A stretch of DNA of 64,000 nucleotides from Lasiosphaeria ovina (lineage: Eukaryota; Ascomycota; Sordariomycetes; Sordariales; Lasiosphaeriaceae), in the NCBI GenBank assembly GCA_033439765.1, contig JAULSN010000001.1:5208001-5272000 (forward strand). Reading direction: 5' to 3'. Shown here piece after piece: positions 1 to 11,705 of the stretch. The notes under the pieces were generated by a model. The model saw only the letters and a program-made list of their open reading frames with translations. It made no database searches and was not told the origin of the DNA. The position numbers and the translations under genes were made by a program. Numbering within the stretch: the stretch's first letter is position 1; every line of letters begins with the position of its first letter.

Positions 1-1
1 T

Positions 2-1200
2 TTGGTCAACGACGAGGAGCTCAGGGTCGCGATGCAGCTTTACGATCGTTTCCGTACAGACTATAGCGGTATCGACCTAAAGGGCAAAATTGGCATCATC
101 ACCCCATATAAGGCTCAGCTCTTTAGACTTCGACAACGGTTCACCGACAAATATGGTCAAGGCATCACGGAGGAGATCGAGTTCAACACCACCGATGCGT
201 TCCAAGGTCGCGAATGCGAGATCATCATTTTCTCTTGTGTTCGAGCCAGCCCGACGGGCGGTATCGGTTTCATGACCGACATCCGGCGTATGAATGTCGG
301 TCTAACCCGTGCGAAATCGTCTCTGTGGATTTTGGGCGACTCTCGGGCTCTGGTTCAGGGTGAATATTGGGCCAAGTTGATCGAGGACGCCAAACAGCGG
401 GACCGTTACACAACCGGGAATATCATGGCAATGCTGAGCCGGCCCGGCAAAAGGCTGCCACCTTCTGCTCTGACGCCGTCTGCTCCAAGCGGCAACAGCT
501 ATTCCCAGGCCCCGACAACAAGGCCTACTCTGTCTTGGCAAGCCGTTGATGTGGATGTGGAAATGCCGGATGCAGATTCATTCCGCACATCATCGAAGTA
601 TCAGCCATCGCCGACAGGGTACGGGCTTCAGCCAAGGCCACAAGCTCCACCTACAATGCCGTACCGCGGACCCAGCATTGGTGGTCTTAACGAGAAGGGT
701 GAGGCCGTTCCTGTTGCGCCACGCGGTGGGGGACTTCCGGTGATTCAGACTACGGCCCCAGGTGCAGGCAAAAAGAGGCCGCTCGAGGACGGTGATGATA
801 AAGAGCCAAACGCCAAAAAAGTAAGCCGGCACAACCAGCTACCTTCCAACCTTCCATTACGAAATAACCCCTCTAATACCCTCCACCCTCAACTAGATGC
901 AGCAGAATGCAGACACAGCGCTATCGAGAGCCCCGAAAGGTCCGAGGGAGTACCAAATCCCGCCACAGAGCAGAATTCCCCCTCAGGTATTGCAAAACTT
1001 GGGACTCCCCCCACGACCACCTAACCCGCATTCCGTGCCGCGCGACAATGCATCAGGGGTAAGCGAAAACATATAGTCTCGGTAGTTTCGTTGAAGCTCT
1101 CGACGCTGACAATATCTCGACTTAGGGCCCAGGGGCAGCACCCAAGAAGAAAACTGCGGACAGCATGTTTATAAAACGGAAACCGCACTCCAAACGTTGA
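2..1200 (+). CDS. SEN1: Sen1-type RNA/DNA helicase, C-terminal part (cut by window edge)
   Basis: This is the C-terminal end of a superfamily 1B helicase of the Sen1/senataxin type, a nuclear enzyme that ends non-coding transcription and removes RNA-DNA hybrids. The reading frame is already open at base 2 and the gene starts left of the window. Late helicase motifs are visible: GIITPYKAQ, then TTDAFQGRE (motif V) and RRMNVGLTRAKSSLWILGD (motif VI). A long low-complexity Pro/Ser tail follows. I model three exons, 2-820, 897-1058 and 1126-1200, with introns of 76 nt (GTAAGC...CTAG) and 67 nt (GTAAGC...TTAG). Splicing avoids the stop at 1022 and gives a basic tail with KKK and KRKPHSKR, probably a nuclear localisation signal. 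The helicase assignment is firm; the tail model is an inference from splice signals. Confidence 0.9.
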
Positions 1201-3605
1201 GTTGCGGGTGTCTACTTCATTGTACTATACTGTGTCGAGCTATTTTCTCTCTCTTCGCCTGCCACAGCTTACACTTCATAATATGGCGTCTCTCTCTAGA
1301 GGACTGAAGCATCGTCAGCGGAGTATGTTAGCACTGGGTCTCCAAGATTATTTATACGGATGGCAACCGAGGACGGGTAGGGGTGGAATATTGTATTGTA
1401 ATTTAGAAGCTCTGGTTTAGAGAGAACTGACAATGGCTTTTGGGTGGGTGAAGGCCTGGGCCTGAGGAGGCAGGGGCATCTTGGTTTGTGTGGCGCCTCC
1501 GGGCTTTGGCGGCCGACCTTTGATGGACGGTAGTCACGAAGCCTGGATTAGGTTTGATCGTAGCGGGAAGGGTTGGCCTCTGGAAAAGAGGCTGTAAGGT
1601 TGTAGAGGACCTCCAAGGCTAGGTACCCTGCCTGCGGAACCAAGGAGGGCTGTCAGTGGCTCGAGAGAGCACTCTCGGCCGACTAGATCCATCCTCAAGG
1701 CCGATCGGAGCCCTCGCTCACACCGGACGGACTTTGCTTCTCACTGGGAAAGCTGCGCCTATATTCGATGGAGCAACGCCGGTGCCCATAGACGAGACGC
1801 AGCACTTGCCCGAAATATAGGGCATGCATAATAGCGTCGACCTTAAGTGGCACGGCTGTTGGTATATTAAAAGGAGCTACAGTGGGCTGCTCTTGCAAAC
1901 ACACACCCACCATTTGGTGCGATTGGGGCTGCGATCAGTCCTGAAAGGCAACCTGGAACTAAGGAGTCGTTGCTGTTTCGCCGCTTGCAGACCCCTTTTC
2001 CCCGGCCTTCTATTGTCTATTGGACCCAGATAAAGGAGGATCGGAAATACTATCTCTGATAGGACGTCTCTCAACAGTGAAACCGAGGATGCGATGTACA
2101 CAATCGCATTCTCTCTTTGCCACACATGTTTTGCCGTGGCAATCCTTTGTCATCCAGTTTCGTCGCGTGATAGACTTGAAGCTCTGCTTGTCCCCGAGTC
2201 CCACCAGGTAACCTAACAACAGCGCTACCGAAGAGCGAGAAATCGCCCAGCAGAGCCGAGAATAAATGTAGGGCCCGCTCTGTCGGCTGCCGATCCCTTT
2301 CATGTTCGACCTCACATCTCTTTTGAGCCTATCCGCACGTATAAAAAGGGCAAAGAAATGGAAATAATTCGACAGAAAATTGGCGGTCTTGCCGACTTCC
2401 CCAGAAGCCAGAAACATTTTAGGTGACATTTGACGGTCAACACGCCCGGTTATCGTGCGAGATGTATGCAGACGGGTTATTTTCCAGCCTTATGTCCTCT
2501 CTCCTATCATCCGTAATGTGGTTTACTAAAGAAAACATCTTGGAAGGCACGACCCGGAAGTTGCGGCAGCTGCACACGCAATTCCCAACGCGGAACGTAG
2601 TACTAGCTCGGCGGTTGGACCCCTAGGCAACCAGGCCGCCCCAGATCAACAACTCTATTCTGCAGCCTTGCAAAAAAAAAAAAAAAAACCAAGGACAGGG
2701 AAACGTTTAAACTCTATCCCCCGCCACCACCCACGATCCCACAAGGCCGAAGAGAGCTAACTAGCAGGTCTTGCCGGCAGCTAGATATCTGGCCGGGGGC
2801 ACGTTCCTTCCCAACGGCCGCTCGGCCTCTGTTCCTCTTGATCCTGATGCAGTCGACGACTCTGACTGGCCGCGCTGGACGAAAGAGTAAGCGGCGCCAA
2901 AGCACGCACGCGCCTCTTACCACGCCTCTCTCCAAGGCGTCTATCTCGCTGATGCCTCAGCTTCCCAGGAACACCCTCGCACGCATGCTCCAAGTTGCCA
3001 CGCTAAGACGCCATGGTGACGGCGCCCCCCTCCCCTCCCGAGAGTCTGCGAATATAGGTGCAGTCGGTGAATCTTGACCGGGCACTTGCCTTACCTTACC
3101 TTTCCTTCCCCTGGTGCTAGCAACCTCAAACTTGCCCGGAGCTTGGACTAGATCAATTCCATGTTAAACCTTCCTCGGGCTACCCGCGAGTCCCTAGGAG
3201 GTGCAGATGGCAGTCTTAAAGAACCGTCGATTTGTCCTTGATATTTTGTTGTGGCCACCCGCAACTTTCTCTTTTCTCCTGCCAAGTGGGCAGGCACCTC
3301 TGGCTTGTGTCACTGTTGTTGCAACTTCTGGGGATTTCATGACTGGATGATACACGGCAAGCCTCGGCTTCTATTTGCATTTGTATTTCGTCCCTTGAAT
3401 CAGACTACGGGCCTCCATTCACTTCTGCATGCATGCTTTCTTCTTTTGGCATAGGCGGCCATCAAAGGTGTAAGTGACCACAACGTTGTGATACCCGTGA
3501 TCTTCACTACTAATCAACCATACCATAGCTACCAAACTCGGCCAGACATTCACTTCAACATTTCTGATATTCACTTGCCCATGTCTTCTGGTTACATGAT
3601 TTAAG
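1201..3605. other. intergenic, no gene seen
   Basis: This stretch holds the 3' flank of the Sen1 gene and the promoter and leader of the next gene. Short open frames occur on both strands but none shows a domain, biased composition or splice-supported extension. A run of 17 A lies at 2672-2688. Confidence 0.6.
3470..3528 (+). other. candidate 5'-leader intron
   Basis: A GTAAGT donor at 3470, an ACTAATC branch-like element near 3508-3514 and an ATAG acceptor ending at 3528 make a 59-nt intron, the usual size here. It lies 77 bp before the ATG at 3606, so it would sit in the 5' leader of the following gene. Only the splice signals support it. Confidence 0.4.
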
Positions 3606-6342
3606 ATGCCCCAGCCCCGGGATGCTGGAGACAGCAGAAGCCGCATCCGCCGCGAGGCTATTATCACCATCGACGGGGAGAACTCTAGCCTCGGCCCTAA
3701 AGAGTCCATGAGAACAACAATCAAGTCTGGAGCCATGGACACTCACTTTCAGCAACAGTACGGCCGCCCCAAGGCATTCCGCAAGCTGTCCAACGCTTCG
3801 AGTATCATCAGCGAGATCTTTCGCCACCCAGACACGACCGAGGATCTCCTTCGTTGGAAGATTAAGAGGGCGAACGACCGGGATGCCTCAAGGGAGCTCA
3901 TTGACTTTCTCCGCAATACTCCGCCGCCAAGGAACAACTTCATATCAATTCCCGACACGTATGGACGGAAGCCCGAGCCGAAAAAGAAGAGACACCCGTT
4001 TTTCTGGGCTCTGCGCAAGAAGCTTGGAATGGCAAGAGCCGGTCGTGACGCCGCACCGAGCCCGGGCCTGATTCGGTTGCCGGACTCGGCGGTAGCGGGC
4101 CGTACGATAGGGGGCCATCGTCACATTGCTATTTCCATCCCCATCGAACATGCACACCTGTCACCGGTGCTTCGACCGATCGAATGCAATTGGACCCGTC
4201 CGTCATCGCCCACCGTCGAAACACAGGGGCTTGCCAGACTGAATCCAGACCGTAGCGTTGTGTCGGTTTTGGAACCCGTTGACCAGGATCGCGAGTCCAT
4301 TGAGAGTCAGAGTGGGACGGGGACGCCGGTGATACCTCCCAACAGCCAGGACATGTTTTCGTCATTACTCGACCCAGGCGAGTCTCTGGAGAGCCCAGCT
4401 ACCGATCTTACGGTTCCATCCACAGAAGAAATGCCAAGGGAACTCAAACCTTTGCACTCTCGGACGGCAGACGCCTCGGTCGGTGCTCAAAGTGCGATAG
4501 TTGTCCCTCCCCCTAGGCTGACTGCGCCCCACAAAGACTCTGTCTCCGACCCATATTCAATGACAGGTCGTTCGCCTATCAATATACTTCCGCGGAACTC
4601 GAGTCTTTGACTACAGTACCATTCACGATCACGAGCTCCCAGACGGGTCCCTGGTTCGGCATCACCAGTGGGGACGGTCATTAGAGACGGATATCGTGCG
4701 TGCGAGGCCCTCTGTAACTGGAAACGTTGGAGCCGGCCACAGCGAGCCTGAACTCTCGAATACAGCATTTGCACGCAACTTTTGGCACCAGCCGGTGATC
4801 ATGGAGTCGCCGCCCAATCTCGCATCTTTGGGAACCGACACCGAAACCACCATCTACGCCCCTGAGTTCGATATGACGAGACGGCGATCTGCTCTCACGA
4901 TCTTGGAAGATGTGCAGATAAGCAGCGGCTCAGATGGGCAGAGACTCCGGTCACAAATGAGCTTTTCAAGCTTTCCTGAGCTGGTTCAGGAAGATGGCAT
5001 GAGGAGTCCTGGGAGTGCCGAGACAGAGGAAATGCCAACACGATTTTACACTCCAGACTGCCAACCAGCTTACCAATTTCCTGTTTCTACAAATAACACA
5101 GAGTCAACAACAACGGCCAAATCTAACTCTTCACTACGCTTCACGCCCGTCATGACTGTGGTTGATGTCCAGCCTTTGCCACCAGCAGAAGGGTCCCAGA
5201 CACCGGATGAAGAGACAAATACTCGGTTACCCATCAATCGTGGCCCGGTATTCTCCACGAGACTATCCAACTCATACTTGTTCTCTGACTCTTCCGACCT
5301 CATGTCTCAGCCAAAGTCAAAAGACTGGCCGCGACAGCGGGTGCCCAAGGTGACGCTCACCAACAATAACTCGATTGAACGGATCTTGTTGGAAAGGCGT
5401 TCAGAACTGGCAACGGCGTCTATCGGCGGAAACAGTGCCAAGGAGACATCTTCTCCCCCAGTTCGCGATGAGCTGTTGCCGCAACACCGCATACCTCGCA
5501 CTGAATCCCACCGCGAGCTCGTTTGTCGATATAAAGAGCCACGCGAGACTCGCGATCGCGAGCTACAGGTTCTCTTGGAACGCCTGGAGCGTCTCGAAAG
5601 GAACAGCGATCGCTGGTTGAACGCTATCCTGCCAATGTTTGAGAGCATGTCGCAGAGGTTGAAGACGCCCATATCAGAACACCACAATACCTCGCTTACA
5701 CGGATCGAGTCGCTAGTGCCGCACGAGGCCGACCCGGCCAGCGATTTACGGGGTCATTTTGGCAGTGTAGACAGTGCGCACCAATATGCGAGCAGGCACT
5801 ACTTACATGCCAATTCTGCCACGCATCATCCACAACGGCACCGCCAGCGTCACAACTCCATCCCGCTTACTAGCAACCATCTCGGGAGAGGTCCTTTCAC
5901 ACATAGCAATCAGCAGCAGCACTTGCGCGCTCATTCTTACGGCGGCACTGGCGCTTTCCAAGGCCATCTCTCTGATCCCACTTTCGATTCAGAAGATGAC
6001 TCGTTTGTGGCAAACAACAGTGGCGGGAGTGGATACGGTACGGGCTTCGCGGTCGACCGGCTTCCCTCGCGCCACGGAGAACAGATCTTTGCAACAAGCG
6101 TCGACTTTGCCTCGCGCACGGCTACACCGCAAACACATGCGAAGCAATATCAAGATCGTGTTGGCGGTCGTATGGTTCCAGGGAATGAGAATTTATCTCT
6201 CACAGGTCTCGAGACTCTCGAGCCCGTGATGAGAGACGTGATGGGAGGTGCGCAGTTCGACCTAGACAAGGAAACGCACTATCAGATGCCGAAGAGTCCG
6301 AGGATACCATCTGTTCAGATGAAGCAACATGAGGCGATATAG
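3606..6342 (+). CDS. large, mostly disordered protein of unknown function; reading frame interrupted near 4.6 kb
   Basis: I do not recognise this gene. The frame from the ATG at 3606 runs 334 codons to a TGA at 4608-4610. A second frame, offset by +1, is open from 4564 to the TAG at 6340-6342. Both halves have the same Ser/Thr/Pro/Arg-rich composition, and the frames overlap as open sequence at 4564-4607, so I read them as one gene of roughly 900 residues. The N-terminal 130 residues look most ordered, with a basic PEPKKKRHPFFWALRKKLG segment. Around 5556-5660 a short amphipathic helix (LQVLLERLERLERNSDRWL) could form a coiled coil. The C-terminal third is His/Gln/Ser-rich. The break could be an assembly error, a true frameshift, or a weak 88-nt intron (GTCGGT at 4479 to ACAG at 4566), which would restore the frame. 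No membrane segment or catalytic motif is visible. Confidence 0.6.
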
Positions 6343-7255
6343 AGGAAATTTGATGACTGATGTATACGAAAACGAATATTCTGAGGGTTGAACAAGACGA
6401 ACGCTGTTTATTGGAGTTAGGTAGGTGATAGATACAAACCCAAGGTTGGTAGGTAGCCTAGAGGTAATGACATGGAGTTTAGCAGACGAGCATTGCACTG
6501 CCATCCCTTGGAGTCACTGGCAACTGCTCCATGTCTCATCCGAAAACTAATGCCACTTTGCCCATTAAATCCCCGGTCTGGACTGGAACTGCGGTGTGAG
6601 GTACGTACAGTGAAACCCCCACATCGATCCGGTGTTGAAGTGACGTCGTCTATTCATAGCTTATCATCTAAGCTACCGTACCCAGGCACGCTAGTGGTAA
6701 CGAAGTTGAAGCCTCCATCATCATCATTTATCACCACAACACACCCAAGCCTGTAATCTCGTTCGGTCTCATTTCAATGGACTTCCATAAAGTAGACAAG
6801 AGTAAAATAACTCGACTGGTTGCTCGTAATCCAGGCCGCCGCCGCCGTTTTCTTCTCCCCATTCCCATCCCTTATAAGTAGAAGACATTGAATCCAACCC
6901 ACCTAAAAAAAAATAGTAGTAGCATGGTAGCAAGTTAGGGAAGTGGCTTGTCAGGAGTCTAGGTAGTTAGTTATTCCTAAGCACCCTTCAATGGGAAAAA
7001 GCAAAAGAGTGGTTATGCGCTGATTACGTAGCTACCTATCTACTTACTTACACAGAAGCAAAAATCACGGAGAGAACAAATCGCTCCCTGCCACTGCTCT
7101 TGCATGCATGCATGTAAACTAAGTATCGGTTTTCCTTCCTTCTCTCCCTCCCTCTACCTACCCATCCGCAGCCATTTCAATATTCCCTCCCTCCCACCCC
7201 GTTAGCAAAAAAACAATACAAAACAAAGTAACAAGAAGGGAGGGAGAAAAAAACC
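6343..7255. other. intergenic, promoter side of the dehydrogenase gene
   Basis: There is no supportable gene. The sequence has TAGGTAG/CTACCTA-type short repeats (for example 6418-6456 and 7030-7051), a TGCATGCATGCATG palindromic run near 7103-7116, and a CT-rich tract at 7137-7200 shortly before the ATG, as is common in fungal core promoters. Confidence 0.55.
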
Positions 7256-8273
7256 ATGGCCACCTCGCGCCCGTGGGTCCTGCTGTGCCCGGCGTCGCGG
7301 GGCATCGGGCTCGCGCTGGGGCGCCACCTGCTGCGCAACACGACGGTGCCGATGCTGGCGACGTGCCGCGGCGACCCCGAGTCGACGCGGCACCGGCTGC
7401 TGGACGGGCTCGTCAGGGCCGGCGACGACCCGTCGGGGCGGCTCGAGGTCGTGCGGCTGGACGTGACGCGCGAGGAGACGGTGGCTGACGCGGCGGCGGC
7501 GGCCGCCGCGCTGTTTCCCCCACCGCCGGCCTCATCTTCGTCGACGACAGCTAGTGGTGCAGGAGGGGGAGGAGGACACCACCTGCACCTGGCGTTCGCG
7601 CTGCCGGGCGTCCTCTTGAACCCCGAGAAGAGCCCCGCGCAGGTCGACTACGGCAGCGCGCTGGATACGTTCCGCGTCAACGCGCTCGGGCCGCTGCTGC
7701 TGATGAAGTGGTTCGAGGGCTTCATGCCGCGCAAGGCGACGCGGCTGGACCTAGGCAGCAGCGGCAGCAGCGGCGGAGGCGACGTGGGCGGCTCCGGGGG
7801 CAGTAGTGGTGGAGATGCGCTGACGATGCCGCCGCAGTCGGTGTGGTATGGGCAACCTACTTCTCTTGTCTCTCTCCCTCTCTCTCTCTCTGTGTGTAGG
7901 TTTTTTTTTTTGCCTGCTTGCTTACCCGAATGCTTCTTCTAGGGTCAACATGAGCGCGCGCGTCGGCAGCACGGCAGACAACCAGCTCGGCGGGTGGTAC
8001 AGCTACCGCAGCAGCAAGGCGGCCGTCAACAGCCTGACCAAGAGCCTCGATGTGCAGCTGCGGGCGCGGGCGGGCGACAAGGCCATGGCCATCAGCTACC
8101 ACCCCGGCACGGTCAAGACGGAGCTGAGCCGCGACTTCTGGGGCAGCGTGAGCAACGACGCCCTGTTCGAGCCCGACGACGCGGCCGAGCGTATGGCGCG
8201 CGTCGTGACGCAGATCCGCCCAGAGCAGAGGGGGAAATGCTGGGACTACAAGGGGGAAGAAGTGCCTCCTTGA
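7256..8273 (+). CDS. short-chain dehydrogenase/reductase family protein
   Basis: A Rossmann-fold SDR enzyme of about 306 residues, expected to oxidise or reduce a small carbonyl or alcohol with NAD(P)(H); the substrate cannot be told. Two exons, 7256-7845 and 7943-8273, flank a 97-nt intron (GTATGG...CTAG) with a pyrimidine-rich 3' part. The cofactor motif near residues 11-18 is CPASRGIG, so the first glycine of the usual TGxxxGIG is proline. Other marks are LDVT near residue 72, NALGP, the serine in NMSARVGS (about 201) and the catalytic YRSSK at about 218-222. A Gly/Ser-rich insert at about residues 160-188, just before the intron, and another Ser/Gly stretch near 100 are unusual for the compact fold. 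The gene is markedly more GC-rich than its flanks. It is most like the C-factor-type SDRs of fungi. Confidence 0.85.
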
Positions 8274-8622
8274 ATTGGGGCTAGGACTGGAAGGGAACAA
8301 GGCAAAAAGGGGGAGGGACGTAAACAAACCTATGCTAGCCTCACCTAGGGAAACATGGCAAGAGACTGCTCTACTAAGCGGTCTATGTAAATTATGGGTA
8401 ATCTTCCAATCAAGATCCCGCAAGCAGGTTTTCGTATAATTTTCACTGTTGGTATTCCGCCATTCTTTTTTTGCGCCCGCTAAGAGATGTTGGCCCCGGC
8501 TTGAAGAAACGTCTATATTCGTACATCGCTTTCTCGGCGTGTTGTGACATCCCCTTTCTTTGCCTTTGAAAACACAATGCGTCGACTCGTGAAAGCGAAA
8601 TAAGGACTCGCTCGCTCCAACA
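8274..8622. other. short convergent 3' intergenic region
   Basis: Shared 3' space between the dehydrogenase (+) and CHS5 (-), which converge here. No open frame of interest was seen. Confidence 0.6.
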
Positions 8623-9973
8623 TTAAAGTGCCACGTCCTGGAACGACGACCCGTCCCCTGGCGACTTCCCGCCTTTCTCCTCTTTCAAGCGGCTGCCGTC
8701 GTCGTCTTCGTCATCCTCGCTCGGCCCCTCCTCGACGGTTGGTTTTGGCCGCACCGCGAGCTTCTGCTGCTCTCGCTCTTCCGCCAGGACTTTCTGCTCA
8801 TCCTGCCCGCCCGCCCTGACTTTTTGCCTCTCCTCTACCTCGTCGTCTTCGCTTCGCTCGGATTCCGAGTCCGACGTCGAGGCAGCGTCATCCTCGGCAG
8901 CCTCTTCCTTTCTGGATGCCGGCGTCGCCGTGCTCGTGGCGCTCGGTGATGGTCCCGCCGACGGCCTGCTGGCGCCCGCGCCATTGGCGGAAGGCGGCTC
9001 CGGCGGTAGGTCCTTGTGCGTAGCGACGGGCGGAAGGCGGTCGTCAGCGGGGGTCTGCCCGATGCGGACGGCGTCGAGGTAGAACTTGGTGACGCCGAGA
9101 ATGCGGCCGTTGCGCTCGCAGGCGTCGACCCACTCGGGGCGCACGACGGGTATGTTGAGCTCGTTGGCCTTCTCCCACTGGACGCCGCGGCCCTCGGTGG
9201 TGACAAAGTGGGTCGTGTCGATGCGCACGCCGTCGACAATCTTGGCGCCGATGCGCTCGACGGCGTGGGTCAGGTTCTCGCGCACGGCAGCCGGCAGGAT
9301 GCCAGTGGTAATGGTGATGCCGCTCAGGTCCGTCATCTTGTGGGTGCGTACGGTGACGCGGTCACTGGTGTAGGTGCCGGCCGTGGTGCGCAAGACGAGG
9401 TGGAACGTGTACTCGGCGTCGACGGCGAGGCCGCTGATCTTGGTCGAGTGCATGGCGGTAGGGCGCGGGATGTTGCCAGCCTTTTGGCCATTGCGGTAGA
9501 GAGCCAGGCTGATGAGGTCGGCCGTGGCGAGCTGGATGGGATCCCACTCGAGCACGACGCTCGTCTGGGTCGCGTTGCGGCAGCGCAGCTGGGGGGCGAC
9601 AGGCTCGGCGGCGCCAAAGGCCGAGAAGATTCGGTCTTGCAGGGCGCGGAAGGCCTGCTCGGCAGCGGCCTCTGAGTTCGTGTTGCGCGCAACGGTGATG
9701 TCGACGATGGATCCGGACGAGATGTCGGGCGGAAGGAGGATGGACGGGAACTCGATCTGACACCCGAGACAGGGTTGGGCAAGGTGGTTAGCTGCGGCGA
9801 TGGGATAGACAGGGAAGTCGAAGCTGTCATTTTCTGGTCTTTGTCGTGTTGTCTCGTTGTCATTTTGACTGTTTCGAGAGAGCGAGAAACGGCAAACTCA
9901 CCAGTCGCTTGTCGGGTGTCAGCAGGACTGTGACGCCCGCGTCGACCTTGCCGACGGTCAGCGAGACGAGCAT
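8623..9973 (-). CDS. CHS5: Chs5, exomer scaffold subunit (FN3 + BRCT)
   Basis: Chs5 is the core of exomer, a trans-Golgi cargo adaptor that sends chitin synthase Chs3 and similar membrane proteins to the cell surface. Two exons, 9973-9902 and 9756-8623, flank a 145-nt intron (GTGAGT...TCAG) and give 401 residues. Exon 1 encodes only MLVSLTVGKVDAGVTVLLTP plus DKRL, which is the conserved Chs5 N-terminus; exon 2 continues IEFPS. An FN3 domain lies at about 75-160 (for example LRCRNATQTSVVLEWDP), followed by a BRCT domain at about 165-256 (GITITTG...EWVDACERNGRILG). The C-terminal 140 residues are low-complexity and charged, with acidic Ser/Glu/Asp runs and Lys patches, ending FQDVAL. The start is fixed by family conservation. 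Confidence 0.93.
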
Positions 9974-11705
9974 TATGGGCGGTCTCTGGCGGTGCTGGTG
10001 CTGGCGAAGCCCGGGATGATGTCGTCGAGGTCGAAGCTGCGGGCGTTGGACTCTCAAAGATTAGTGTTTTGGGCGAATTAGGTGTAATGTAACCCGTAAT
10101 CCATGTGCTGCCGTCGACGCTTCCGGTTTCTGACTGGTCGGCTGCGCTTCGCCAGGCGGCAGCATCCGCCAATCATAGTTTGGCGTATGGGCCCACATTT
10201 TGTTATTCATTCCCGGTACTGGTACCCCGCGATGCGATCCCCCCATACTTCTCGGAGCCGGAGCCAGAGCCGCCATGGTGCCCTTACCTTTGATTGTTAT
10301 CCGCCTGCTAGCCGATAACTCAGAAGTTTCCATGAAACATCCGAGTCAGATTTGTGGACGAGACAGAGAGTAATCTGCATGAATGGGCTGCACAAGTCAG
10401 GCTACGGAGCGGGCTCTGTTCCTCGGCGTTGGTGAATATATACGTATAATATCGACCACATTCAGGAATACGAGGCTGGCTTCCGGGTATGGTTTGAAGA
10501 GTTTATCAAATTCCTTCCGAGATACTTCTGGGTATCTCGTAACAGCTTGTCAGTAGGTCAACAAACAGATTGGACAACGCAAAGTAGCCTCAGCGTCCCC
10601 GAGATTTATCATCATTGGCCAAAGAGTTGAAACGAACAGCAACCGAAACCAACACCCCCGATCCTAAGAAAAACAAAAGAAAAAGAAAAGAAAAAGAAAA
10701 AAGCCCCCCCAAGAAGACTAATATGCCTCAGCGTCCCAAAGGTTTGTATCGTCACTTGCCAAAGAGTTGAAAAGAACAGGAAAATAATCCCTTGGTAAGA
10801 TTTACGGGCCTCAGCATCCCTCAAGGCTTGCACCATCACTGGCCCTTTACGAAAAGAACAGCTTGCTTCCCAACGGTCTGTTCATCTTAGAGCTCGGCGC
10901 TAAGTGCAGTGAGGCCTCTCAGGAAGACTTAAAATATCCGTGGATGTTAGGAGGAAGGGACGTGAACAAGGGGAGCCAAGGACGGCCTTGGCCGTCGAGG
11001 CAGAGCCGCGATTGCTGAGTCCCTCGCCGGGAGATGTTGAGGCAGAAAGGGGCTTTATTTACTTAACACTTCCTGGGCGAGCTTGGCAGAAGATCGGTAG
11101 GGCAATAGAAGGAGGCCAATCCGGAAAAAGCAAACGTCCCAGGGGAGGACGATCCCACACGTGGGCGGGTGAGTACGATTGCTTCGGTGGTCGGGCGGTC
11201 GGGCAGTAGGCAGGTCAGTAGGCATCATTGGCAACGGAGCAGGCATGTACGACGGCGCGCAGATGCCCACGCTCTGCTGATAATTGCAAACTGGAACAAA
11301 CAGTGCCTAGCAGGACCTTTTCACTGACAGATACATTAGAAAAGGCTGACATAGCTTCTTAACCGGCCCCTATGCCATCATCCGATTCCTACTTTTTCGT
11401 TCCGCTGGCCACCAGAGTTCTAGATCATGGCTCCTGTTGTGCCATGGTAAACGTATTGCCAGTGTTCCGTGGACTCCGGCAATTACAAACTGGCTCCGTA
11501 ACATCACACAAAAACTCCAAGACAGGCATGTACTAGGTAGTAAATAGAGGTCTTGGTTTGTATTGTACTGTATACTACATGATATTGGGTATATATCTAT
11601 TATTTTCCGTACTCCCCCCACAACATAGAACTGTTGTATCATACGTTGTTTTGCAATAGAAAAGCCACCGTCTCAGATGAATTCTAGTTTCCCTCGTCCC
11701 GGAGT
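9974..11705. other. intergenic between CHS5 and an unknown gene
   Basis: No gene is supported. The region contains a purine-rich tract at 10667-10702 and three diverged direct repeats, listed separately. The first few hundred bases are presumably the CHS5 promoter and leader. Confidence 0.55.
10587..10861. repeat. three diverged direct repeat copies of about 55 bp
   Basis: Copies begin at 10587, 10725 and 10808. Copies 1 and 2 share GCCTCAGCGTCCC, then a variable AG.TTT.TATC/ATC stretch, then GCCAAAGAGTTGAAA and GAACAG. Copy 3 keeps GCCTCAGCATCCC, a CCATCACTGGCC block and GAAAAGAACAG. The spacing is uneven (138 and 83 bp) and no open frame spans the copies. The origin is unknown. Confidence 0.7.

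Noticed and set aside
9016..9675. 219-codon plus-strand frame over CHS5
   Set aside because: Antisense shadow; the minus frame carries FN3 and BRCT domains.
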